Source: Candidatus Aegiribacteria sp. MLS_C
Lineage (GTDB): Bacteria > Fermentibacterota > Fermentibacteria > Fermentibacterales > JCC-6
DNA: 64,000 nucleotides
Direction of reading: 5' to 3'
Assembly (NCBI GenBank): GCA_002030045.1
Contig: LQBI01000008.1
Span: 1 to 64,000, forward strand
Made by a program: the position numbers and the translations under genes
Shown: positions 43,409 through 52,185 of the stretch, one piece after another
Layout: every line of letters starts with the position of its first letter
How positions within the stretch are numbered: the first letter of the stretch is position 1
Notes under the pieces: generated by a model
Seen by the model: the letters and a program-made list of their open reading frames with translations, nothing else
Database searches by the model: none
Told to the model about the DNA's origin: nothing

Positions 43409-44766
43409 TGCCGCACCTGGTCTGGCTGCTCCTCGTGATGACCCCCTCCGCCGGGGATATGCTGTCGGTGGAGATGGGGGGCAGTCCGCCGGTCCCGGAA
43501 CTCTACCAGCTGGACCTGGATTCTGTGGTCCTCTCAGACTCCTCAATAGCACTTCTTCAGGAAAGGCTGCTGCAGTGGTACCTGGAGGAGGGCTATCCCT
43601 TCGCCTCGGCGGGTCTCTACCTGTCCTCGCCGGGGACCCTGGCGGTGAACGCCGTGCCGGGAAGGAGGGCCCTCCTTGAAGAGGTGCGGATATCGGGAAT
43701 GCCCGGCACCAGGCCCGAGGTGTTCGTCAGGCTCCTTCCCATGAAGCCCGGCGACCCCTACAGCAGGGAGGCGGTGGAGGAGTGGGTATCCAGGCTGGAG
43801 AACCTGAGTTTCGTCGGATCGGTGGGACAGACCCGGCTCCTTCTGGGCAGACTGGGTAACCTGGTCCTGGAGCAGGACCTGGAGAAGGGCAGCTCGGGTT
43901 ATTTCTCGGCCTCCATGGACTGGCAGGGCGATTACCTTGAAGGCATGGGAGAGGTCCTCTTCCTCAACCTGGCTGGTACCGCCAGGGAACTTGAGATAAC
44001 CGGACGGACCACCGAATGGGGAGGGTTCAACGCTTACCTGAGGTACCGCGAGCCGTGGATATTCGGAATTCCCCTCTCTCTCCAGCTTGAGCTGTCCCAG
44101 GACACTCCGGAGAGCGCCTGGGTCAACAGGGAGGGGAGCCTCACAGGCATATGGAGCTTCGGCGGTATCGAACTCATGGGCGGCGCCGGACTGTGGAGGG
44201 GCTATCCACCGGACGGGGACGAGGAGCGGTACGACTTCGGGCTTGCCGGCATCTCCTACTCAACCAGGCGGCGGGTTTCCCAGGGATTCCGGGGCCTGGT
44301 CCTGGAAATGGAGGGCAGGACCGGCAACAGGACCGGAGGGGATTCCACCGGCATCCTCACCATGGCCGAAATGACGGTTCGGTACGACCGTTACAGTGGA
44401 CCCCTCGGTTACGGCGGAAGCCTCCTGGCAGGCGGAGTGATGCAGGGGGACTGGTTCACCGGTCTTCTTCAGCGGCTTGGAGGACAGTCCACCCTGAGGG
44501 GATATCCCGAGGATGCCTTCAGGGGCGTCAGGTATGCCGTAGCAAGGCCGGAGGTCTCGCTGGGAGAGACTGAGACCAGGGTCTACGTGTTCACCGACCT
44601 GGCCGCAGTGCTGACCGACGGGGACGAGACCCGGTATCCTGCGGGTGCCGGAGCGGGGATAAGGGGCAGGAGCGGCGCCTTCAAGGCCGACGCCGCAGTG
44701 GGTTTCCCCCTGGGGGAAGGCGTGGGGAGCGCAAGGGTATACCTGCGTCTCACGGCTTCGATGTGA
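43408..44766 (+). CDS. Omp85/BamA-type outer-membrane assembly protein
   Basis: This 452-residue protein has at most one POTRA-like domain near residues 60-130 (LEEVRISGMPGTRPEVFVR, AVEEWVSRLENLSFVG). A 16-strand-type barrel follows, with the Omp85 motif LRGYPEDAFRG and a C-terminal strand ending LRLTASM. It is far smaller than BamA (five POTRA domains), so it is a specialised paralogue. ATG overlaps the previous stop as TGATG. It may insert the preceding barrel protein. Confidence 0.75.
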   Translation: MPHLVWLLLVMTPSAGDMLSVEMGGSPPVPELYQLDLDSVVLSDSSIALLQERLLQWYLEEGYPFASAGLYLSSPGTLAVNAVPGRRALLEEVRISGMPGTRPEVFVRLLPMKPGDPYSREAVEEWVSRLENLSFVGSVGQTRLLLGRLGNLVLEQDLEKGSSGYFSASMDWQGDYLEGMGEVLFLNLAGTARELEITGRTTEWGGFNAYLRYREPWIFGIPLSLQLELSQDTPESAWVNREGSLTGIWSFGGIELMGGAGLWRGYPPDGDEERYDFGLAGISYSTRRRVSQGFRGLVLEMEGRTGNRTGGDSTGILTMAEMTVRYDRYSGPLGYGGSLLAGGVMQGDWFTGLLQRLGGQSTLRGYPEDAFRGVRYAVARPEVSLGETETRVYVFTDLAAVLTDGDETRYPAGAGAGIRGRSGAFKADAAVGFPLGEGVGSARVYLRLTASM

Positions 44767-44845
44767 CGGAGTTATTATTCTTGCTGAAGGACAGTCTTCG
44801 CGGGCAGTGCGGAAGACCCCCGCACCGGAAATGCAGAAAGGCGAC

Positions 44846-46078
44846 ATGATGGCAGCCAGAAAACAGGTGGTCATATCAGCGGAGATCCTCTACGACGGAC
44901 GGGGTAGCAGGGAGAACTGCACCGTGGTGGTGGAGGACGGCGCAGTTGCAGATATCACCGGCAGGAAGATGAAGGCCGACTTCACCGGTTTCGTCACCCC
45001 TGCTTTCATAGACGCCCATTCACACATCGGCATGGACAGGGAGGGTGAACCCTGGACCGAGTCGGAGACCAACGACGTCCTGAACCAGATCCTTCCCGTG
45101 AACGATCCCCTGAACAGCATCTATTTCGACGACAGGGCCTTTGCTGACGCGGTGGACTTCGGCGTACTCTACAGCTGCGTGGTACCCGGCAGCGGCAACC
45201 TGCTGGGAGGAAGGGCCAGGGTCATCAGGAACTTCGTGCCCCACCGCAAGGAGGCTCTGGTAAGCGACTACGGGTTCAAGATGGCCCTGGGGTACAACCC
45301 CCGCTCCACCACCGACTGGAAGGGGGACAGGCCCAGCACCAGGATGGGCGTCTACGCCATGCTGGAGCAGAAGTTCGATGACGTCCTCCTGAAGAGGAAG
45401 AAGGCTCTCCTGAAGAAGGAGAGGGAACACCACAAGCTGGAGCAGGACACCAGGGAGAAGGACCTGCCGAAGAAGGAGAGGAAGTTCCTGGAGGAGGCGA
45501 TCGAAACCGAATACCGGCAGACCTTCTCTCCGGCGGACAACGCCCTTCTGGAGCTTCTTGACGGCAGCAAGACCGCCAAGGTACACGTCCACAAGGAGGA
45601 CGACGTCCTCTACCTCATCGACCTGGCAAGGAGGTACTCCCTCAGGGTGACCGCCGACCACACCTGCGACGTCTTCCACAGGGAGGTATTCGACGAGCTG
45701 GGGAAGGCGGACATTCCGGTCGTGTACGGGCCCATGGGTTCCCTGAACTACAAGGTCGAGCTGAAGCACGCGTACTACCAGAACGCCGCGCTGCTGATGA
45801 AATCCAGGGCCTTCTTCGGGCTGATGACCGATCACCCGGTGATAATGTCGCCCGCGCTGCGGGACAGCCTGAAGTTCTTCCTCATCGCCGGCATGAAGCC
45901 CGAGGAGGCGATATCCCTGATAACGTGGAGGAACGCGAGAATCCTGGGTATCGACGACAGGCTCGGCACCGTCGAGAAGGGCAGGACCGCCAGCCTGCTG
46001 GTCTGGGACCGCCATCCGCTGGACCTGGCGGCCTTCCCGCGGATGGTCATGGCGGAGGGAAAGATCATAAGGAAGTGA
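44846..46078 (+). CDS. Amidohydrolase superfamily protein
   Basis: This 410-residue metal-dependent hydrolase has the first metal motif TPAFIDAHSHIG, a later metal His region RVTADHTCD, and the C-terminal Asp in LMTDHPV. The typical end is RNARILGIDDRLGTVEKGRTASLLVWD. Residues 185-225 are an unusual Lys/Glu-rich insertion (LKKEREHHKLEQ). The family is closest to imidazolonepropionase-like enzymes; the substrate is unknown. Two ATGs compete; I use the first of ATGATG. Confidence 0.82.
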   Translation: MMAARKQVVISAEILYDGRGSRENCTVVVEDGAVADITGRKMKADFTGFVTPAFIDAHSHIGMDREGEPWTESETNDVLNQILPVNDPLNSIYFDDRAFADAVDFGVLYSCVVPGSGNLLGGRARVIRNFVPHRKEALVSDYGFKMALGYNPRSTTDWKGDRPSTRMGVYAMLEQKFDDVLLKRKKALLKKEREHHKLEQDTREKDLPKKERKFLEEAIETEYRQTFSPADNALLELLDGSKTAKVHVHKEDDVLYLIDLARRYSLRVTADHTCDVFHREVFDELGKADIPVVYGPMGSLNYKVELKHAYYQNAALLMKSRAFFGLMTDHPVIMSPALRDSLKFFLIAGMKPEEAISLITWRNARILGIDDRLGTVEKGRTASLLVWDRHPLDLAAFPRMVMAEGKIIRK

Positions 46079-46100
46079 AGAGAGGGAGAGAAGGGATGAT

Positions 46101-46562
46101 ATGAGGCTTGCGGCCGTTCCCGGAGTGGTTCTTGTTTCCGTTCTGAGCGCCGGCCAGGTTTTCTACATGGACCTGGAACAGGCGGCGGGAATGGCGGAGA
46201 ACATCTTCGTAGCGGAGATGGGCGAGTCCGCGGTGATAGCGATGGACTACCTGATACGGGTGGAATACGAGATGGACGTGCTTCAGGTGCTCCGGGGGAC
46301 GGGGGTGAACGCGGGGGGCCTCTTCGTGTTCTACACCTTCGACGTTCCCAGGTCCTACGTCGACGAAGACGGGATGGAGGTCTGGGAATCGCCGATGGTT
46401 ACAGGCTCGGGCATAGAGACGGCAGTGGAGGAGGGCGATACGGTGATCGTGTTCGCCTACGGCCTTCACAGCGACCTCCCCGCAGGGATCGAGGTGCTCA
46501 GGATGGAGCCTCTGGACAGCCTGGCGGTGGTAATGGCCATGCTCGATGGATCGGAGCCCTGA
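46101..46562 (+). CDS. Small exported protein of unknown function
   Basis: This 153-residue protein has a signal peptide (AAVPGVVLVSVLSAGQ). Strongly acidic, with an alternating strand pattern (YLIRVEYEMDVLQVLRGTG, GDTVIVFAYG). This resembles the small beta-fold proteins with a conserved VLRG-type segment that are found in secreted proteins with an unsolved role. It follows the amidohydrolase by 22 bases and is convergent with the next gene. Confidence 0.6.
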   Translation: MRLAAVPGVVLVSVLSAGQVFYMDLEQAAGMAENIFVAEMGESAVIAMDYLIRVEYEMDVLQVLRGTGVNAGGLFVFYTFDVPRSYVDEDGMEVWESPMVTGSGIETAVEEGDTVIVFAYGLHSDLPAGIEVLRMEPLDSLAVVMAMLDGSEP

Positions 46563-46589
46563 CGGCTGTCTTTCGAATTCGATTACCCG

Positions 46590-48443
46590 TCACCGTTCGG
46601 ATATGACCACCACCCTGAGGGTGCCGTCCTCCGGCAGGGGTTCATGGCGGGAGGGATTGAGGGTCGCCCTGGCATCGGTGCCGGTGCCGGTCAGCCATCC
46701 CAGCACCACTTCCCTTCTGGAGATACCCTTGAGGACCAGGTCGTCGAAGGTGGCGCAGCCGTAGAGTTCCGGGCACCTGAGCTGTATCTCGCAGCCGGTG
46801 GGATCGAATATCTCCTCGTAGAGCGGGCTGAGGTCCGGCTGTATGACCAGCTGTGCCATTATCATGCTGCACACCTCGTTGGAGATCACGAAATCATCTA
46901 TTCCCGCCGCCGAGGCCAACCGCCTGTTCCTGGGATTCCTGATCTCGGACACGACCGTCGACTTCCAGGCGTCTCCCAGCCTGTCCGCCATGTCCCTCAG
47001 TATCAGAAGCGATACTATGCACTCGGAGTCAGCCTCCTCGTCGGTCATGTGCCTGTTCCTGCCCGATACCACCATGATGCTGTCGAATTCCTCGGGATGG
47101 AGAGCTTCCATGCATTCCGGGTCTGTCCTGTCGACCTTCCTGTAGGACACGGTGCTGGTTGTGATCTCCACGCCGGCCAGCAGTTCCTCGCCTTCCTCCG
47201 CAGGCAGGGACCCCGCCACAACTATCTCCGCTCCTTCCATGGAGTACCGGTCCAGCAGCCTCATCATCAGTCTGAACTTCCGGCTCTGGCCCGACAGGAC
47301 CAGCATCCTGAGGGGCTGCCTGCAGGTCTCGCCGGGGGATGCCGTCAGCAGCTCAGGATAGGTTTCCTCGTCGGACAGTCCCGGAAGCCTGGAGTTCTCC
47401 GACAGGAACACCAGTCTGTCCCCGTCCGCGATCGGGCTCTCCGGCGGCGGATTGAGTTCCATGCCCGCATCGGACATCACGCCCACCGCAACCGCGCCGC
47501 GGATCCTGCACGCCGCCTCTCCGAAGGTGAGCCCGCGGGTACCCGGCACACGCTCTATGTAGAACTCGTTCCCGGCGAAGCTGAGAAGTTCGCTGTAGAC
47601 AGCGCTCAGTCCCGGCTGTCTGCAGACCTGTACTATGAGGCGCATCACCATCTCCCTGACGGGGACGGAGTGAATGCCATGGAATGCCATTCCGGCTATC
47701 CTGTCCCTGGAAGGGTCCCTCAGCTCGCAGACCCCGACAGGGCGGTTGCCTTCCAGCAGTGCCCGTATGCCGACCAGTGTCTTTATTATCCTGTCGTCGT
47801 CGTCCCCCACTATCACGAATCCCCTGCAGCGATGGAAGCAGGGCAGCTGAAGGGCGTCCACGTCGGAGGTGTCGCCGGACCTGCAGATGATCTTCCTGAC
47901 GCTCTTCCTGCCGAGTCTCTGGATCAGTATTGACTCGACGGTCTCCCTCGAACTACCTGAGAAGATCACTATCCCGCCCTTCAGGCTGTGATCCCTTCGG
48001 GCCCGCAGCAGTTCCCTGGCAACCTCGAAAAGCCTGTCACCCTCGCCGCAGACTATGTAGTGTCCCTTTTCAAGTACAGGTGACCTCCCCTTCTTGAGCG
48101 CATCCAGCTGGGAGATGATCTTGGAGGAGAAGATACCTATCAGGAGCGAGAGGACAATAATTCCGCCAAGTGTGATCATCACACCCACGGCGGTCATTCC
48201 CGGCTGGTACTGGTTGTCCCTTATGAAGGTTCCCTGGTCCAGGAGCCTGGTGAAGGTCCACCAGAACCCCCCCTCTTCCGGACTTCCCACAAGCAGCATG
48301 CCGACAGCGATTATCACCGCGGAGATGACAACCAGGACAAGCATCTGCCAGGCGGGGTTCCTTATGAGGAGGTTGTTGAAGAAGTACCTTATCCTGCTGC
48401 CGGGGCCTGTCCTTTTTCGGTCGTCACCCCCGCCGAAGCTCAT
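46590..48443 (-). CDS. CASTOR/POLLUX-like ion channel with RCK domains
   Basis: This 617-residue protein has two N-terminal membrane helices (MLVLVVISAVIIAVGMLLV and MITLGGIIVLSLLIGIFSS). Rossmann-like RCK domains follow at about 125-350 (GHYIVCGEGDRLFEVARELL) and 370-600 (LRMLVLSGQSRKFRLMM). This domain order is that of the CASTOR/POLLUX/DMI1 family, cation channels of plants with bacterial relatives. Ion selectivity cannot be read. It overlaps the small LapA-like gene by four bases. Confidence 0.82.
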   Translation of the reverse strand: MSFGGGDDRKRTGPGSRIRYFFNNLLIRNPAWQMLVLVVISAVIIAVGMLLVGSPEEGGFWWTFTRLLDQGTFIRDNQYQPGMTAVGVMITLGGIIVLSLLIGIFSSKIISQLDALKKGRSPVLEKGHYIVCGEGDRLFEVARELLRARRDHSLKGGIVIFSGSSRETVESILIQRLGRKSVRKIICRSGDTSDVDALQLPCFHRCRGFVIVGDDDDRIIKTLVGIRALLEGNRPVGVCELRDPSRDRIAGMAFHGIHSVPVREMVMRLIVQVCRQPGLSAVYSELLSFAGNEFYIERVPGTRGLTFGEAACRIRGAVAVGVMSDAGMELNPPPESPIADGDRLVFLSENSRLPGLSDEETYPELLTASPGETCRQPLRMLVLSGQSRKFRLMMRLLDRYSMEGAEIVVAGSLPAEEGEELLAGVEITTSTVSYRKVDRTDPECMEALHPEEFDSIMVVSGRNRHMTDEEADSECIVSLLILRDMADRLGDAWKSTVVSEIRNPRNRRLASAAGIDDFVISNEVCSMIMAQLVIQPDLSPLYEEIFDPTGCEIQLRCPELYGCATFDDLVLKGISRREVVLGWLTGTGTDARATLNPSRHEPLPEDGTLRVVVISER

Positions 48444-48646
48444 CTATCCTTCTTCTTGCCGTCTGCACGGTGGCGGATAAGACATCCTATGGCAAAACCG
48501 ATGAGTGCCGCCAGGAAGATTATGACGATCATGGACATGCTGATCGTCCAGAAGAGAAGCTTGACAGCGGCTATCGAAGAGTTCTGTACTATTATCACGG
48601 CCAGCAGGAGCGTCAGCAGAAGAGCGGCGATCTGCTTGCTTTTCAT
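48440..48646 (-). CDS. LapA/DUF1049-like small membrane protein
   Basis: This 68-residue protein has two hydrophobic helices (ALLLTLLLAVIIVQNSSIA and IVIIFLAALIGFAIGCLI) and a basic tail (RHRADGKKKDR). The first helix ending in QNS and the second after WTISMS fit the LapA (DUF1049) family. Its stop overlaps the channel gene start, so they are probably made together. The family function is poorly known. Confidence 0.78.
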   Translation of the reverse strand: MKSKQIAALLLTLLLAVIIVQNSSIAAVKLLFWTISMSMIVIIFLAALIGFAIGCLIRHRADGKKKDR

Positions 48647-48816
48647 CGGATCCCCCCGTCGAAGGTTAGTGTTACGGAAGGAACATATCCGGGGTGTTCT
48701 TCATCGTAAAGAACGGAAGGATCAGCGGCATGCCCGGCGCGTTCCCGTAGTGCCCTCATTGCCGCAGACCCGCAACAGGCGTATTATCTATCAGCAAGCA
48801 TCCAGGAGGTGACGGA

Positions 48817-49398
48817 ATGCCGAGGATTCTCAGAGTGACGGCCTGCCTGCTGGCTTCAGGCCTGATTGTTGCGGGCTGCGGCGACGACGCCACCGGTCCA
48901 GGGGGTATACTGCCCGACGACTACAGCCTGGGCTGGGGCCGGGAAATAGCGGACGGCGTGAGGGACAGCGAGTACCCGGAAGGTTACCTGTACATGATAT
49001 CCTGCATAGACGTGAACGACAGCGGCGAGCCTGAGACCGCGATATCCTGGCAGTTCAACTACGGCGCCCCCGGCGACTCGAACAACGTGCTCATAGTGAT
49101 CGTGCAGTACATCGGTACAACGAACACCCTGTGGGAGTCGGACCCCACCGTACCCGACGGCGAGCTGCCCGACTACGACGACGCCGGGCCCTGGGTGGAG
49201 GCGGCAAGGGAGCAGCTCGGGAGCCAGTACGGCGACTGGGAGGAGTACGCCCTTCTGGTCAAGGGCAACGATTATTCACAGTTCCCGTGGGTGCTGAACG
49301 TGGCGGTGCTGCAGTTCATGCTGCCGGACACCACGGAGCAGATGACGGCCGTCATAGACGCCGACACCGACTCGGTACTGGTGGTATTCAACTACTGA
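48817..49398 (+). CDS. Lipoprotein of unknown function
   Basis: This 193-residue protein has a lipobox (LIVAGCGDD), so lipidation at C21 is likely. The mature part is acidic and Trp/Tyr-rich with no recognised domain. The ATG follows AGGAGG. The stop lies 2 bases before a 16-base tandem repeat array. Confidence 0.65.
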   Translation: MPRILRVTACLLASGLIVAGCGDDATGPGGILPDDYSLGWGREIADGVRDSEYPEGYLYMISCIDVNDSGEPETAISWQFNYGAPGDSNNVLIVIVQYIGTTNTLWESDPTVPDGELPDYDDAGPWVEAAREQLGSQYGDWEEYALLVKGNDYSQFPWVLNVAVLQFMLPDTTEQMTAVIDADTDSVLVVFNY

Positions 49399-49399
49399 T

Positions 49400-49479
49400 A
49401 GTCCAGATCAACACCAGTCCAGATCAACACCAGTCCAGATCAACACCAGTCCAGATCAACGTCAGTCCCGATCAACGTC
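49400..49479. repeat. Five-copy 16-bp tandem repeat
   Basis: The unit AGTCCAGATCAACACC is repeated three times exactly. A fourth copy ends CGTC and a fifth has one more change (AGTCCC). A partial unit follows. It spans the convergent gap between the lipoprotein and the polymerase-domain gene, and its last two bases fall in the polymerase stop. The unit is not self-complementary, so it is not an ordinary terminator, and there are no spacers. Confidence 0.85.
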
Positions 49480-50395
49480 AATCAGTCCCGTTCAGCAGAC
49501 GGTCCAGTGCTTCCCGCCTGGACCCGATGCTGATCCCGTGGCGGCGGATACCATGCCACGGATCCTCTGTCTGCGCAAACCTGCGTGGTATGCTCCCGAT
49601 GTCCCAGTCGCCGGGGGCAGCCCCCTCCTCCAGCTCCCTCCAGGACAGGGGAGTGGCCACCGGGGCTCCCGGAAGCGCCCTGACCGCGTAGGGGGCCACC
49701 GCCGTCGCTCCGTAGGAATTCCTTAGCGTGTCGAGGAACACCCTGCCTTTGCGCTTCTCCTTCCGGTGCTCCAGCGTGTAACTGTCCGGATGCCTTCCTG
49801 CCAGTACACGGGCCACCCCCCGTGCGAAATCCCTCACATCATCGAATCCCGGCCCCCGCTTGAGTGGAACCACCAGATGGTATCCCTTCGAACCGGTGGT
49901 ATTGACGAAGGCGGTGATGTCCAGTTCCGACAGCATCTCCCTCAGGTCAAGGGCGGCTCTCCTCACGGCGCTGAAGTCCTCCGTCCTCTCAGGCGGGTCC
50001 AGGTCGAAGACCATCCTGTCGGGATGCGACAGGTCGTCTATTCGGGAGAGGTAGAGGTGCGGCGTGACCACCGCCTGGTCCGCAAGGTAAACCAGGGAAG
50101 CCACGCCGTCCACAACGGGTGCGCTGTAACTCCCGCCCTCCTTCCCGGGTATCCTCACCGTCTTCAGCCATTCCGGAAAGTAGTCCCCCGCATCCTTCTG
50201 GTAGAAGCCCTCTCCCCGAATACCGTCGGGGTACCGGTGCATGCTTACGCCGTAGTATCGCATGTGCTGCACCATGGTGCCGGCCACACCGCGGTAGTAG
50301 TCCACCAGGTCGCCCTTGGTGATGCCGCTCTCCGGGAAGAAGACCTTGTCCCTGTTGGAAAGGTCGATCTCCCTTCCTCCTATTCTAACCCTCAT
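49478..50395 (-). CDS. LigD polymerase domain (NHEJ primase-polymerase), stand-alone
   Basis: This 305-residue archaeo-eukaryotic primase-type polymerase fills gaps at broken DNA ends. Visible are GREIDLSNRDKVFFPESG at the start, the catalytic FDLDPP, and NTTGSKGYHLVVPLKRG. The ATG at 50395 overlaps the ligase stop. It corresponds to the last domain of classic LigD. The stop uses the tandem repeat. No Ku gene is in the window. Confidence 0.9.
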   Translation of the reverse strand: MRVRIGGREIDLSNRDKVFFPESGITKGDLVDYYRGVAGTMVQHMRYYGVSMHRYPDGIRGEGFYQKDAGDYFPEWLKTVRIPGKEGGSYSAPVVDGVASLVYLADQAVVTPHLYLSRIDDLSHPDRMVFDLDPPERTEDFSAVRRAALDLREMLSELDITAFVNTTGSKGYHLVVPLKRGPGFDDVRDFARGVARVLAGRHPDSYTLEHRKEKRKGRVFLDTLRNSYGATAVAPYAVRALPGAPVATPLSWRELEEGAAPGDWDIGSIPRRFAQTEDPWHGIRRHGISIGSRREALDRLLNGTD

Positions 50396-51435
50396 CCGCC
50401 GGTCCTTCCCGACGGCGGTTCGGCCACGGCCTCCGCGTCTTCCCTCACTACGTCCCCGGGATCCTTGTCCCTCCTGAGTCCCCTGTAGGCGGGATGTCTC
50501 AGCTTGTGGCCGGAGGTCCACCCGGTGAAAGCCACCTGGCATACCAGTTCGGGGGTCACGAAATGCACCCCGTCTTCCCGGACCTCACCGGCGAAGGGGG
50601 AGGTCTTCCTGCGGATGTCCCCGAGGGTTCTGCCAAGGTTTTCCAGGGTCTCGTCGTCGAAGCCGGTGCCTACCTTTCCAGCGTATACGAGTCTGCCGTC
50701 ACTGTGGAAGCCGATAAGGAGTGCTCCGAAACCTCTGCGCTCCCCGCCCGGGTCCGTGTAGCCGCCTATGACGAACTCCTGCCGGAGGACGCACTTGAAC
50801 TTCAGCCAATTTGCCGAACGGCCGTGTACGTACTGCGCGTCGGCCTTCTTGGCGATGACGCCCTCCCATCCCTTCCCGCATGCCTCGCGGTAGTACTCCA
50901 AGCCGCTGCCGTTGCGGTGGGGTGTGAATCGGAGGGGATCCGACCAGTCCAGGGCCATCCTGAGCAGTCTCTTCCGTCCCCTCAGGCTGCAGCCGGTTAT
51001 GTCGCTGCCGTCGATGTAGAGAAGGTCGAAGATGTAGTAGTACACTCTGACCGCTTCCTTCCCGGCCGCTTCCCGGGAGGATGCCTGCATCCTGGGCTGC
51101 AGCTTCTGAAAATCGCTGGTCCCGTCGCTTCCGAAGGCCACCATCTCCCCGTCTACTATGCAGTCCTTTGGAGCCTGGATTCCCAGGACCCTCTCAATCT
51201 CGGGATAGCTGTCGTTGGTCCTCTTCCCGTTGCGGGACATGATACGGGTGCTTCCGTCGCGCTCGAGGTAGCACAGAGCCCTCTCACCGTCCAGTTTCCG
51301 CTCGTATACCCAGCTGTCGTCGGAGAAGGGGTCGTGGGTGAGCTTCGCCAGCATCGGCTCCATCCATTCGGGCATTCTCCGTTCCTCGGCCCGTTCCATG
51401 TCTTCCCTGGAGAGTGCTTCCAGGATATCACCCAT
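50392..51435 (-). CDS. LigD-type ATP-dependent DNA ligase, stand-alone
   Basis: This 347-residue ligase has the nucleotide-accepting lysine K47 in YERKLDGER, motif III-like YYYIFDLLYIDG, motif IV GWEGVIAKKADA and motif V NWLKFKC. The OB-fold domain (GGYTDPGGERRGFGALLIGF) follows. It overlaps the phosphoesterase gene by 8 bases and the polymerase by 4. The length equals one LigD ligase module. Confidence 0.92.
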   Translation of the reverse strand: MGDILEALSREDMERAEERRMPEWMEPMLAKLTHDPFSDDSWVYERKLDGERALCYLERDGSTRIMSRNGKRTNDSYPEIERVLGIQAPKDCIVDGEMVAFGSDGTSDFQKLQPRMQASSREAAGKEAVRVYYYIFDLLYIDGSDITGCSLRGRKRLLRMALDWSDPLRFTPHRNGSGLEYYREACGKGWEGVIAKKADAQYVHGRSANWLKFKCVLRQEFVIGGYTDPGGERRGFGALLIGFHSDGRLVYAGKVGTGFDDETLENLGRTLGDIRRKTSPFAGEVREDGVHFVTPELVCQVAFTGWTSGHKLRHPAYRGLRRDKDPGDVVREDAEAVAEPPSGRTGG

Positions 51436-52048
51436 CCTGACCCTTCACCTTCCCCTCGCCGGCTATCTCCTCCATGGTCCTGCCCGATTTCACCGAGTCC
51501 GGTTCCGTGGAAACGGGATTGCGCCTGGCGTCGGCCCTGTCGTCCTTCATCTTGACCAGCAGCCATCCGGGTTTCTTCCCGCCGCCGGTCCTTATAAGGA
51601 CGTAGCCGCCGGATATCTTCTCCCCCTCCAGCCAGACGGCTGCAAGACCGTCCTCCAGCTGCTCGGCCACGGACGGCACGTTTCCGTCGTCATCCACTCC
51701 CTTGTTGTTCCTGTACCAGCCCCTGTCCCATACCATAACCGTACCGCCGCCGTACTGGTCCTCGGGTATGGTCCCCTCGAAATCGGCGTAGGGAAGGGGG
51801 TGATCCTCGGTGGGAACCGCAAGCCTCTTCACCGAGGGATCCGTGGACGGACCCTTCGGAACCGCCCATGATCTGAGCACCCCGTCCACCTCGAGCCGGA
51901 AGTCGTAGTGCAGGCTGGAGGCGTCGTGCTTCTGTATCACGAACACCGGTCTCTTCTCCGCCCAATCGAAGTCGGCCTCGCCCTCTCCCGGCTCCGGCGT
52001 CTTCCTGAGATCCCTTTTGCCTGAATATTCGCTCAACCTGCTGGACAT
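51428..52048 (-). CDS. LigD 3'-phosphoesterase domain, stand-alone
   Basis: This 206-residue enzyme cleans 3' ends by removing phosphates and ribonucleotides. The conserved HDASSLHYDFRLEVDGVLRS stretch, then SWAVPKGPS and EGTIPEDQYGGGTV, is present. The ATG at 52048 has GGAGGAG upstream. It is first in transcription order, so the three genes reproduce the domain order of fused LigD. Confidence 0.92.
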   Translation of the reverse strand: MSSRLSEYSGKRDLRKTPEPGEGEADFDWAEKRPVFVIQKHDASSLHYDFRLEVDGVLRSWAVPKGPSTDPSVKRLAVPTEDHPLPYADFEGTIPEDQYGGGTVMVWDRGWYRNNKGVDDDGNVPSVAEQLEDGLAAVWLEGEKISGGYVLIRTGGGKKPGWLLVKMKDDRADARRNPVSTEPDSVKSGRTMEEIAGEGKVKGQDG

Positions 52049-52142
52049 GGGGTTCTCCTCCGCAAGTCGCTGTTGATCCCTGCTTCTTTTTACAGTATAC
52101 GGATACAAGATGCCGTGACCAACCCCCGAAAACGGGAACGGG

Positions 52143-52162
52143 CCCTCCCCGAACGGGGAAGG
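52143..52162 (-). terminator. Hairpin between peroxiredoxin and the ligD genes
   Basis: A strong GC hairpin (read on the minus strand CTTCCCCG-TT-CGGGGAGG) lies 24 bases after the peroxiredoxin stop. No long T run follows, only TTTT further on, so termination is possible but unproven. Confidence 0.35.
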
Positions 52163-52185
52163 ACCTCCCATGGCTGCCGCCGCGG

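Noticed and set aside
49400-49479. Second CRISPR array
   Set aside because: Units follow one another without spacers and are not palindromic; it is a simple tandem repeat.
49478-52048. Complete NHEJ system including Ku
   Set aside because: All three LigD modules are present, but nothing resembling Ku is encoded in the window, so a complete system cannot be claimed.
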